Positions 46,477-54,890 of a stretch of DNA of 64,000 nt are shown in pieces. The translations under genes and the position numbers were made by a program. The first letter of the stretch is position 1, and each line of letters opens with the position of its first letter. The stretch comes from Olsenella sp. (lineage in GTDB: Bacteria > Actinomycetota > Coriobacteriia > Coriobacteriales > Atopobiaceae), in NCBI GenBank assembly GCA_022648325.1, contig JALCMG010000008.1:1-64000 (forward strand). The letters are read 5' to 3'. The notes under the pieces were generated by a model. It searched no databases. It worked only from the letters and a program-made list of their open reading frames with translations, and was not told where the DNA came from.

Positions 46477-48951
46477 ATGGATAATCCAAAGATTGTCACA
46501 AAACCCGTTCGCGTTGACTTTCATATCCACTCGGCAGCAAGTACGCGTACTAAAGATGTGGGGAAAGCAGCGCTGTTGCGCTGTACAGCGGACAATATCG
46601 ATGTCCTTGTTAGAGGATTGAGTGACCCTAGGTATTCAATCAATATGTGTGCCATAACCGACCACGATTGTTTCGACTATGGGATATATCGTGCTTTGAA
46701 ATCCAAGGAGGGGCGGGGAACTCTAAAGAAGGTTCTTCCTGGAGTTGAATTTACTGTTGCACTTCCAGATGAGACAGCCAGAGAAACCCCCATTCATGTC
46801 GTCACGCTATTTGATGATCGCGAATCAGATGAACGAATTGCAACAATTGATTCCTGTATTCCCAAGACATCAGACGGACAGCCTGGATATGACAGCAAAG
46901 ATAAGAAGGCATTCTCTTCTTCAACTTTCGCCGAGATTCTCAGGAAAATTGGAATAGGCACGGTACTCATTGGACATGAAAAGTCTGCTGGCAGGGAGCA
47001 AAAAAATGACATTAGTAGTCTTGGGGCGCAACAAGCTGACGAAATAATTTTGACCGAGTTTGTCGATGCTGTTGAAATTCGCAATAGACATCGTGAAGTT
47101 GATATGCGTCAGCTTGTCGACCGATATACGAAACCCGACGTACCATTCGTTCTTGGAAGCGATTGCCATGACTGGCAATCCTATCCTCTTCCCTCTGCTG
47201 AGTTTCGTGGAAGAGAGGATGAGGTGGCTTTTTGCTCTCTGAAATGTCTCCCAACATTTGAGGGACTGGTAATGTCAATTACAGAACCCTCGCGCATCAA
47301 GGTCGGTGACGCTTCATTTTTCACTCCTTCTGGACCGAGATTGAATAGCCTGGATCTCTCTATTAATGGAAAGCTTTGCTGTGTACCGATGTCACCTGGC
47401 ATCAACGTCATCATCGGCGACAATTCCATTGGAAAGTCGATGATTCTTCATGAACTCACTGGTGATTACGGCAATGGTGGGGACGCCAAGCGTCTTAAAG
47501 AGGGATACCGTGCATATTGCGAACGAGAGAATATAAGCATCGAAAGCAAAATAGAACAATCAGATTTGTTCAGCTATGACGATCAAGGTAGTATTCGAAA
47601 GACGCTAGAAGATCTACATGCGGGAACTGAAGGAAGCAGGTTTGAAAGCTACTTTCAGGAGCACGTAAATATCAAAGTGGTCAAAGATGCCCTGAAGAGA
47701 CATCTTGGAATGAGCGTAGATGCTCTTGCATCAAAAGTCTTCTACAACGATTTTATGTTGCAGCTGGATGGAAGTACTCTCCCGCTTAAGATTCATGAGA
47801 CATCTGGACATATGACGATAGCTGGTGGCTTGAAGTTAAAGCCGGCAAGATCTGTCGAGCAGTTCAATAGCGACGTGGAATCTGCCAAGAATCAAGTAGA
47901 AGCCATAAAGTCCAAGCACATTAAGTTGCTGAAGAAGCTTGGGCCGGAGGCAGAGAAAAATATTGATGCAGCTGTAAAGGCTTTGAATCGGGTTCTGATC
48001 CTTGGGGAAGGAGAGATGGATTCCATCCGGTTCGAAAATATAAAAAGAACGACGGTGCAACGTCAGTCAGCACAGCTTAAAGATAAGCTCCAAAAGGTAA
48101 AGACGGATGAGGAAAAATCAAAAGATGCCTATAGAGAGGAGCTTGACAGAGTCGCAACTTCAATTGCCAGGGCAACCATACTGAAAGTCGATAGGGAAAA
48201 TAACCCTCTTGAGCCGAAAGATGTAGAAATTAAAGTCGGTAGAACAAAAATAGATGACTTGGAATTTATCTCTGAACTGAACATAGAAGCAGTTGATCGT
48301 AAATACTGCATATCACTTCTTGGCAATATCTTTAATAAGGGAATATTGGATTTGATTGTCAATGGTATAGAAGGAGATACGTCACTAACCTCAGAGAAGG
48401 TTGCATCAGGTTTCACTGTTAATAAACCAAGTTCCACGCAATGGGTTGCAGAGCTAAAGTCGAGGCTGAATGAGTCTGTCGACTTGATTGCCGAGCGGCG
48501 AAAAATAACCAATAGCAAAATTGGTATCAACGGCGAGCCATCTGCCGGCCTATATGGACGAATTTACTTTGACTTGATGGCGGGAAAAGAGGAGCCTGGA
48601 ATTTACCTTGTTGATCAGCCCGAGGACCAAATATCGCAGACTGCTATTCGGGTAGACGTTATTCGGGCATTTTCAAGGATGAGGCGGAGACGACAGATTA
48701 TCATCGTTACGCACAATCCTCAATTCGTTGTAAATCTCGATGCCGATAATGTCATTTCTTTAGGAAGAGATAGCGACGAAAGGATCACTGTCAGAAGCGG
48801 AGCACTTGAGTATGAATGTGAGGAGTACTCTATTCTTGATATTGTTGCCAATACCGTCGAAGGGGGAGCAGATGTCGTCAGAAGGCGACTCAAACGCTAC
48901 GGAGCACAAGACGATTCGCTTCGGCATCAAGAACGGCGAAATGGTGCTTGA
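46477..48951 (+). CDS. PHP-phosphoesterase/AAA ATPase fusion (TrlF-like)
   Basis: 824 residues from ATG 46477 (GAGGG upstream). Residues 10-270 form a PHP domain: VRVDFHIHSAAS supplies the first metal ligands, CAITDHDCFDYG, VLPGVEFTV, LIGHEK and VLGSDCHDW the later ones. An SMC/RecF-like ATPase follows: Walker A IIGDNSIGKSM near residue 312, a coiled-coil insertion about 455-560, Walker B GIYLVDQPEDQIS near 709 and the VTHNPQF switch. This architecture matches TrlF-family proteins, candidate phage-defence effectors in which a PHP nuclease or phosphatase is coupled to an ATPase sensor. The next gene overlaps its 3' end by 80 nt. Confidence 0.82.
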   Translation: MDNPKIVTKPVRVDFHIHSAASTRTKDVGKAALLRCTADNIDVLVRGLSDPRYSINMCAITDHDCFDYGIYRALKSKEGRGTLKKVLPGVEFTVALPDETARETPIHVVTLFDDRESDERIATIDSCIPKTSDGQPGYDSKDKKAFSSSTFAEILRKIGIGTVLIGHEKSAGREQKNDISSLGAQQADEIILTEFVDAVEIRNRHREVDMRQLVDRYTKPDVPFVLGSDCHDWQSYPLPSAEFRGREDEVAFCSLKCLPTFEGLVMSITEPSRIKVGDASFFTPSGPRLNSLDLSINGKLCCVPMSPGINVIIGDNSIGKSMILHELTGDYGNGGDAKRLKEGYRAYCERENISIESKIEQSDLFSYDDQGSIRKTLEDLHAGTEGSRFESYFQEHVNIKVVKDALKRHLGMSVDALASKVFYNDFMLQLDGSTLPLKIHETSGHMTIAGGLKLKPARSVEQFNSDVESAKNQVEAIKSKHIKLLKKLGPEAEKNIDAAVKALNRVLILGEGEMDSIRFENIKRTTVQRQSAQLKDKLQKVKTDEEKSKDAYREELDRVATSIARATILKVDRENNPLEPKDVEIKVGRTKIDDLEFISELNIEAVDRKYCISLLGNIFNKGILDLIVNGIEGDTSLTSEKVASGFTVNKPSSTQWVAELKSRLNESVDLIAERRKITNSKIGINGEPSAGLYGRIYFDLMAGKEEPGIYLVDQPEDQISQTAIRVDVIRAFSRMRRRRQIIIVTHNPQFVVNLDADNVISLGRDSDERITVRSGALEYECEEYSILDIVANTVEGGADVVRRRLKRYGAQDDSLRHQERRNGA

Positions 48952-49171
48952 TGGAATAGAAGGTTTTTCCATCAATCTTGAGAAGCCAGAGCTGAGGGTC
49001 AATGATTTATATAGGGCAGTGTTTGCTCCTATTATGTCTCCGGTGGACTTTGCAGTTGAAGCTTCATCAGAAGTTTTGAATGACAAGAAGGCCGCATCGT
49101 ATTTCAAGGATTTGAAAACAATAATAGAAAATGCAACAAAAGAGATTAATGAATCTTTAGGGAATCGCTGA
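48872..49171 (+). CDS. Small partner protein overlapping the PHP-AAA gene
   Basis: 99 residues in a different frame, starting at ATG 48872 inside the PHP-AAA gene with AGGGGGAG at 48861-48868. The protein contains TIRFGIKNGEMVLDGIEGFS and a helical C-terminus (SYFKDLKTIIENATKEINES). I do not recognise the family. The 80-nt overlap and good ribosome site argue for a dedicated second subunit or antidote of the ATPase. AT-rich like its partner. Confidence 0.7.
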   Translation: MSSEGDSNATEHKTIRFGIKNGEMVLDGIEGFSINLEKPELRVNDLYRAVFAPIMSPVDFAVEASSEVLNDKKAASYFKDLKTIIENATKEINESLGNR

Positions 49172-49344
49172 TGAACAATCGACAATAACTGCAAGTATGC
49201 GAGTACAGCTGCAAGAGGCGGGATGTCTTCTGGATTGCTACAAACATGTGGTGTTCAGGAGTTTTTAGTCTTTTTTGTCGAAGAACGATTGGCTCTACTT
49301 AAGCTTGCCGCAGTTCTTGGCGCACGGTAGCAGATTATGATGCA

Positions 49345-50850
49345 TCAAAGGTTGACAAGCATATCGTTGATTGTCCTGCTGGCTTCCGCATTCCTCTTTG
49401 CATGATCAAGCTCAGCCTTGCGTTGATTGACCAATTCGTCATGTGCACGACGGCGCTCAGCTTCGACATACCTGACGTAATGATCGTTGGTCCAGCTGAC
49501 CGCCTCTTCGACATAGGAAACAGCATTCCGCACTCTTGATTCGTCATAACCTACATTCGGTACGATGATGCTGTCCTCGCTGTATCGGAAGCGCTTTGGG
49601 TCGAGGTAAAACCCATCCGTCGTGAACGATGTCTCTCCATAGCTTTGAAGTACTTTGAGCCAATCTCCCTCTGGGCGTCCGCTCATCACCAAAGTCAAAA
49701 TACCGTCATCCCATCGCTTGGAGAGTATGCTCAATCCAAGTTCTACTCTGGGCGGATAATAATCGTATGCTTGCGTCGACTCTTCCGCAGCTTTAGCCTC
49801 AGCAGAAGACGCTTCGACGTCCAGGAGAGTCGCTTCGATATTCGCGTAGCGGTCTTCGGGGCTCTGCGAGATCATTTTCTCGACTATCGGATCGAGAAAC
49901 GCATAGCTCTTGTCGACGTCTGCAATGCGCTTGTATCCCGTTCCCTGCGGAACATTACCAGTGAACAGCTCATTCAATATGAGCCCAAATGCATACTCAT
50001 CTGCCCGCTCGTCACAGGAAGCACCCTTAACCCGCTGCTCCGGTGCGGCGTACAGGAAATTTGCCAGTCGTTCGGAGGCGACCGTTTCGACAGTTGCGCC
50101 TGGATATTCCTCCTCGATATGCGCAATGCCGAGATCTGCGAGGATAAGTCTCTCCCTGCTATTATCGAAGAGTAGATTTTGGGGCTTTATATCCCTGTGG
50201 AAGTTGCCGGAACGATAGAATGGCGCGAGGTTACCCATCAACGTCAGCAACAATTTCATCAATTCAACTGCACCGTATCCCGAACCGTGCCTCATCAGAC
50301 CAGCAAGGTTTCCATCCATCAATGGCATAACGTAAAATGGGCGACGAATATCACCATCTACCAGAACCCCGGTATCGACTACGGATATTATGGCGTCACA
50401 TTTCCCAGACTGCTCATAACGAGCCTCCCGCAAGAACCGTTTCACTTTCGAATTGTTGCATGCAGCTTCCGCGCTAAGCACCTTTAGGGCAAACCGTTGG
50501 CCACCCGATGCTTCTACCTCGAACACATTGCCGGCGCCTCCGCTGCCAATGTCCTTGACTCTCTTATAGGTCTCTAGGAAAGTCTGGTATGCAATCTGCG
50601 ACCTGTTTGCCGAACGATTCTTCTTCGGAGGGGCACTTTCGAAGTATGTGATAGCTTTATATGTCGGCACCGCAATGGCGTTTCCCGAAAGATCATAATT
50701 CAAGCTATAAAGGAAACCCTGCCGCTTGAGCTCGCCTAGCACCACTGTATTGGCATTGAGGATGGTAGCAGGCTGATTGTCTTTGCCATATTTGTCGACG
50801 ATGGCCCAAAGGTTTTCTCTGAGTATGTCATCCAATTGTTCCTCAGCCAC
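49345..50850 (-). CDS. Ser/Thr protein kinase with unusual N- and C-terminal regions
   Basis: 501 residues from the GTG at 50850 (GGAG upstream). The kinase domain covers about 95-350: Gly loop DIGSGGAGNVFEV (100-112), ATP-binding Lys 123 in ALKVL, catalytic HRDIKPQN at 218-225, DLG in place of DFG at 239-241, APE at 269-271. About 90 residues precede it (a small helical domain with TILNANTVVLGELKRQGFL) and about 150 follow, ending in an Arg/Glu-rich coiled coil. There is no membrane helix or PASTA repeat, so it is not a PknB-type cell-wall kinase. Soluble kinases in such islands are known in phage defence; that role is inference. Confidence 0.88.
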   Translation of the reverse strand: MAEEQLDDILRENLWAIVDKYGKDNQPATILNANTVVLGELKRQGFLYSLNYDLSGNAIAVPTYKAITYFESAPPKKNRSANRSQIAYQTFLETYKRVKDIGSGGAGNVFEVEASGGQRFALKVLSAEAACNNSKVKRFLREARYEQSGKCDAIISVVDTGVLVDGDIRRPFYVMPLMDGNLAGLMRHGSGYGAVELMKLLLTLMGNLAPFYRSGNFHRDIKPQNLLFDNSRERLILADLGIAHIEEEYPGATVETVASERLANFLYAAPEQRVKGASCDERADEYAFGLILNELFTGNVPQGTGYKRIADVDKSYAFLDPIVEKMISQSPEDRYANIEATLLDVEASSAEAKAAEESTQAYDYYPPRVELGLSILSKRWDDGILTLVMSGRPEGDWLKVLQSYGETSFTTDGFYLDPKRFRYSEDSIIVPNVGYDESRVRNAVSYVEEAVSWTNDHYVRYVEAERRRAHDELVNQRKAELDHAKRNAEASRTINDMLVNL

Positions 50851-50929
50851 ACGCAGCTCCTCTCATTTTGAATATGGCCGTCATATCACAACTTGCTGAT
50901 GGGACCCCGGACGTCCCTCTGGACCACCG

Positions 50930-51276
50930 CTACGCCGCGTAGCCCAGCGCCGCGCGGTGCTCCCTCAGCGTCCTCCATCCTAGCGACTTCTTCGGCTTGC
51001 CGCCCCTGTACCACTCGATGTAGGCGCCCAGCCTCTCGCGGAATTCCGCGAACGTCATGCCCCTCCAGTCGGTTCCGTGGAAGAAGTCGCTCTTGAGAGT
51101 GCCGAAGAACCCCTCGCACCTCGCGTTGTCCGGACTCCTGGCCTTGCGCGACATCGAGCGCGTCACGTGGCCGGCGGCGCACGCCGTCCACTCGTCTGTC
51201 ATGTACACCGCGCCCCCGTCGCTGTGCAGGACCAGCGGGCGCGCCTCAGTCGTGTGTTTGATAGCCTCGAACTTAC
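50930..51276 (-). mobile_element. IS3-family (IS150-like) transposase remnant, C-terminal half
   Basis: The minus-strand frame reads EARPLVLHSDGGAVYMTDEW, then SMSRKARSPDNARCEGFFGT, LKSDFFHG and LGAYIEWYRGGKPKKSLGW. These are the second Asp and final Glu parts of the IS3 DDE transposase (HSDxGxxY, DNAxxEGFF, W-Y-N/R). The N-terminal half is missing; the frame meets a stop at about 51277, where IS21-like terminal sequence begins. Confidence 0.85.
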
Positions 51277-51375
51277 GGGTTTAAGCGCGGAAGAGTTTCG
51301 GCTCTGGGCACGAAGAAGTTTCGGGTCTGGGCATGCGGCCAGGCCGACCACCGTCGGCCCCTACGCTTCCGGGGT
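51277..51375 (+). mobile_element. Orphan left end of the IS21-like element
   Basis: The stretch with ttcggctctgggcacgaag, ttcgggtctgggcatgcggc and cggcccctacgcttccgggg is the reverse complement, with substitutions, of 39840-39930. The neighbouring 20-30 bp (cctcgaacttacgggtttaa) also match bases just outside the element at 39.94 kb, so the two loci share both end and flank. No transposase follows. Confidence 0.65.
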
Positions 51376-51787
51376 GTCTCTGTCGTCTTCATTTAGGACT
51401 TCTGTTATTCAGATTCCACGTGCCTCCCGAGTCTGAGTACGTAGCTATTATTCTGTTATGCGGCAGTAAGTAGAGCGAGATGGGCAAGAAGGTAAAACTG
51501 GGCAGTTTGGTGGCGCTCGACTTTGCCTGAAGCAGAAAGGCTGTGGAGTGGACGCCTGAAGTATCAGGAGGCGAAGGTTGCTTACGATGGGCAAGTTCAA
51601 GAGAAGGCCGAGCATCATCGTCGGGGGCATGCAGATTCTCGAGCTGAGTCAGACGTACCTCACGTTTGCAGCTTGCATGATGCCCGTGCGGTGAGTCACA
51701 TGACGTCGATTGCAGACGGCAGGCTTACGCGCTGACGGTTGAGGTGTACGACAGACGGAAGACGTTCGCGTAAGAGAGGATGGCACA
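51376..51787. other. Intergenic region before DUF2806-like paralogue 2
   Basis: About 410 bp. One short frame (ATG 51587 to TGA 51694, 35 residues, opening MGKFKRRPSIIVGGM) has a weak AAGG ribosome site and could be a small gene, but evidence is thin. The ribosome site of the following gene is GAGAGGA just before the TTG at 51788. Confidence 0.3.
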
Positions 51788-52753
51788 TTGGGTAGCTTTT
51801 CACCGAAGGCATCGGCCGAGGCCAACGGAATAAAGATTGCGAATACCTTCAATATTGATGGGGACATCGCCAAAGAATGGCTTTCGAACAAGCTTGGCCC
51901 CAAAGAGGCTCTTCCGATGAACTTTATCGCCAGAACGAGAAGATCTCTGAACGCTACCAAGTACGAGACCGATATCGCAGGGGCTAGAAGAGTCCGTACG
52001 CAATCCATTTGTGACTCGTTTTTACATTACAAGCAAACTATGCCGTCACTGAGCGACAACCAGGCATTCTTGCTTGCAAGCGGTTACATGCTAACGCCTT
52101 CCGAAGCTGAAAACGTGACAAAAGTGCTCTCTGATGCGGCGGAATCTGCGGCGCCAGACGTTGATCCTGATGTTCTGGATGATCAGTTCAAGGACGAGTT
52201 CATCAAAGGGTCTGCCTGTGCATACGATGAAGAGGTCAAAGCTCTCTGGGTTAAGCTCTTAAGCAGCGAGCTGACTAAGCCGGGATCCTTCCCAAAACGA
52301 GCCCTTGCCGTACTTCAGGATATGTCAAGGGAGGATGCAGATGCCCTCCAAGCACTGTGCTCATGTTCAGTGTTTATGGATAGGAGAAATCCCACCCCTG
52401 TTCTTACTGAACTCGATGAGGGCGGCTGGACATATAATCATGGGAGCATAAGCGCCGACCAGTTAAACCTCATGACCTCTTTGGGTCTAGTTGACACGAG
52501 CATGCACATTAACTACGGTGTGCCTGCAAAGTCGGGGCTGAACGTGTTTACGGAAAACCTCGCGTTTCTCCTTACGAATGATTCCGACGAGATGAAACAA
52601 GTAAACTTTGGAAGTGCTATCTATACACCCGTTGGAAGGCAGTTGGCGCAACTGTGTTCGCTAGGTATTGCGCCTAAGCTGCCTGATCTTGTAGCGGAAG
52701 TGGGCAAAAAGTTCGAAATGTCTTGTGAGTTGATGCCCTTTCATTTCTCATAG
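51788..52753 (+). CDS. DUF2806-like protein, paralogue 2
   Basis: 321 residues from the TTG at 51788 (GAGAGGA, 8 nt upstream). It aligns end to end with the protein at 44531: SFSPKASAEANGIKIAN, TRRSLNATKYETDIAGARR, TMPSLSDNQAFLLASGYMLT, DDQFKDEFIKGSACAYDEEV, LWVKLLSSELTKPGSFPKR and YTPVGRQLAQLC. The DUF2806 pattern is intact. The pair probably arose by duplication in the island or in an earlier host. An orphan IS21-like right end follows, as IS21-like DNA follows the other copy. Function unknown. Confidence 0.75.
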   Translation: MGSFSPKASAEANGIKIANTFNIDGDIAKEWLSNKLGPKEALPMNFIARTRRSLNATKYETDIAGARRVRTQSICDSFLHYKQTMPSLSDNQAFLLASGYMLTPSEAENVTKVLSDAAESAAPDVDPDVLDDQFKDEFIKGSACAYDEEVKALWVKLLSSELTKPGSFPKRALAVLQDMSREDADALQALCSCSVFMDRRNPTPVLTELDEGGWTYNHGSISADQLNLMTSLGLVDTSMHINYGVPAKSGLNVFTENLAFLLTNDSDEMKQVNFGSAIYTPVGRQLAQLCSLGIAPKLPDLVAEVGKKFEMSCELMPFHFS

Positions 52754-52804
52754 CCCATATGGCACTTCCCCGCATTAACGGAAGCGCATCGTTATCGTCG
52801 AAAG

Positions 52805-52882
52805 AGCTTAGCCACATCCAGCCAGGCGATAATCGCCAATCCCGGTCAGCCGATTCTGGCCAATGCGCCGGCAGCCGGTTGC
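52805..52882 (-). mobile_element. Orphan right end of the IS21-like element
   Basis: The stretch from agccacatccagccaggcg through ggtcagccgattctggccaa to cgccggcagccggttgcc matches 38921-38987 with few changes. At 38.9 kb this is the end lying beyond the istB remnant. No istA or istB sequence accompanies it here. Confidence 0.7.
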
Positions 52883-53598
52883 CCAACTTTTTCTGAAGAT
52901 ATGGACTCCGGGTTCGAACGGCACTTTCTTACCTCCGTTGGTATCAATCAGCTAAATTGAGCTAATTGATAAGTTCACCCATTGCACGAAGACCGCTGTG
53001 TCATCTATTCGTCGCAGACTCTCAACGGCAGATGTTATGTTGCCCATGCATGGCAAACCGAAGGAGTTCCGAGGTGCTTGCTATCAGATTTGCAGGCCGG
53101 AGCCATCAAACGCGCCGCAGAATGAGCATGGTTCTGAGCAAAGAGCCTATCCCTTCATTCTCAAGGACTGCGCTGTAGTCCTTGGCCTATGGGCAATGAT
53201 GACGGAGGTATGCATCGTTATTACTCTTTACGGACGACGTTTCTTTGCAATGGAGCCCGCCAGCCTTGAGTCGATGTCTTGGCGACCGTGGCCAAGTAAA
53301 GCTCTGACATAACTCCTTATTCAAGATATGCGAACCCGTCCCCAATGGACTCACTGGATGGCCTCTCTTTGCATGCGAACTTGACAATCGTCATTACTCC
53401 GTCAGCGAACGTCACCCGTTCGACATAACAGCCTTGACTCTTCAACACATCACAGCAGCGAGTGACATCTTTGGACGTTGCGCCAGCCTTAAACAGCTCA
53501 TAGTGGTTAGGGCGAGACCTATCTGAGGATACTGCTCCTGGTATCGAGACGCCCTCAATCGTGTGCGCGTCTCTCCAAGAGGAGGAGGGCGAGGAGAG
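52883..53598. other. Stretch without a supported gene
   Basis: About 715 bp of mixed composition. Short open frames on both strands lack ribosome sites. No further IS piece, RNA gene or repeat was recognised. The region is probably decayed mobile DNA between the DUF2806-like gene and the leftward membrane-protein gene. Confidence 0.35.
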
Positions 53599-54867
53599 TC
53601 ACCCCGTCTCTATACTAAAAATCATCCCAGAGGCCATCACCGTCTTGGGGAGAAGGTCGTAATGGTTGCGCTCTTCGAATCGTCTTACCTGATGGAATAC
53701 CATGCCGACATCAAGGAGCCTGGTACCGCAATAGTCACCGTAAAAGCTTCCGAAGGTTTTCTCCAGTGTGTCCGCTAGCAGCGAGTAATCGTATTCGTAC
53801 CAACCGCTGCCAATCACCAAATGGATTCTCGTGCTGCAGCGAGCCGATTTCGCGTATGTTTCCAGGTACCTATCCCACATCTTCTCGACGTATTCAACCG
53901 CAAGAAAGACACTCTCCTCATCGGAGAGCGGATTCTCGCTCTGCTGCTGCATGATGCCTGTCGTTTTGGCAATGCCTAGCGAGCAGGCAATCCTTTCGAC
54001 AAAACGCCAAGTCTCCGGTCTGTTGCAATCTTCTATTGTCATGATTGTGAAGAAGACAGTTCGTAGGAGCGGGTCCTGCGAGTACCTTTTTGACAGAAGG
54101 CTCCCGTACCTCCGCTCGTAACCAAACAGGTTTTTCTCGCTTGTATCAACTGCTGCGCGGTAATAATGCTTGGAGCTGGCATAAGTTGTCTTCTTTGTTG
54201 AAGCTACTGTATTTTCGCTGTCTCCATAATTCGCAAGAACGCTAACGCGGTAACGATGGCGAGCGGCAATCGTAACAACCATCTGAACTGCAACGTAGAA
54301 GACGGCTACCTCCATCTCGAATGCGAAGTTCGATTGATCGAGAACGGCTAGCCCGAGCGAGGAGTATCCTCCGATAACAAAGCGCTCTAGCAAGGCCGCC
54401 AAGAGTACAGAGCAGGTCACCTCAATGAAATATGCAATTGGGTGAATGACATTCTTTCTTGCTAAGAGCTTTGCGATTCCGAGGATTGCCCAGTAGAAAA
54501 ACGAACAAAGCCAACGTTGAGTTGGGGCCGAAGCACCAAACTTGCTGAATAACGCCTCGATAATGAGGATAAAGATTGAGCTGCAGAGTACAGGAGAGAG
54601 TATTCGATAGATTACGTTCGTCTTGCCCGTAGTGTCATCATAGTCGCTCTCCAACACATAGTTGCGTATGGCAACGGGGCCCAAAAAGATAACGATTGGA
54701 ATCGTGATTGCGGCTATCAAGAAATACAGCAATACCCAGTATACGTCTATGTTTTCCAAGCTTTGTTCTCCAATCCATAGAGGTCGAATATCAGCAACAT
54801 GCAACTCTAGAGGCTTTTGATGCGTAGACGTCACGGCGGCTATTTTACTCAAGTACACTTTAGTCAT
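53599..54867 (-). CDS. Unknown membrane protein divergent from a DUF234-type ATPase
   Basis: 422 residues. After a polar 40-residue start come about five hydrophobic segments between residues 42 and 205 (for example VYWVLLYFLIAAITIPIVIF). The C-terminal 200 residues are soluble and include TVFFTIMTIEDCNRPETWRF, then RIHLVIGSGWYEYDYSLLAD and TRLLDVGMVFHQVRRFEERN. I do not recognise a family. The layout (membrane half, cytoplasmic half) is seen in several defence effectors, but there is no motif to decide. The start codon lies in the spacer of a 14-bp inverted repeat shared with the divergent ATPase promoter region. Confidence 0.7.
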   Translation of the reverse strand: MTKVYLSKIAAVTSTHQKPLELHVADIRPLWIGEQSLENIDVYWVLLYFLIAAITIPIVIFLGPVAIRNYVLESDYDDTTGKTNVIYRILSPVLCSSIFILIIEALFSKFGASAPTQRWLCSFFYWAILGIAKLLARKNVIHPIAYFIEVTCSVLLAALLERFVIGGYSSLGLAVLDQSNFAFEMEVAVFYVAVQMVVTIAARHRYRVSVLANYGDSENTVASTKKTTYASSKHYYRAAVDTSEKNLFGYERRYGSLLSKRYSQDPLLRTVFFTIMTIEDCNRPETWRFVERIACSLGIAKTTGIMQQQSENPLSDEESVFLAVEYVEKMWDRYLETYAKSARCSTRIHLVIGSGWYEYDYSLLADTLEKTFGSFYGDYCGTRLLDVGMVFHQVRRFEERNHYDLLPKTVMASGMIFSIETG

Positions 54868-54884
54868 ATATACTTGAGTAAAAT
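54842..54884. promoter_or_regulatory. 14-bp perfect inverted repeat between divergent genes
   Basis: Arms attttactcaagta (54842-54855) and tacttgagtaaaat (54871-54884) are separated by 15 bp. The start codon of the leftward gene (54867-54865) falls in the spacer, and the rightward ATG is 7 bp beyond the right arm. A dimeric protein bound here would block both genes; in RNA the same sequence forms a hairpin over the leftward start codon. Confidence 0.7.
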
Positions 54885-54890
54885 AGAATC

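Noticed and set aside
52913..52933. gggttcgaac stretch resembling a tRNA T-loop
   Set aside because: The flanking bases do not pair into a T-stem, and no tRNA body surrounds it.
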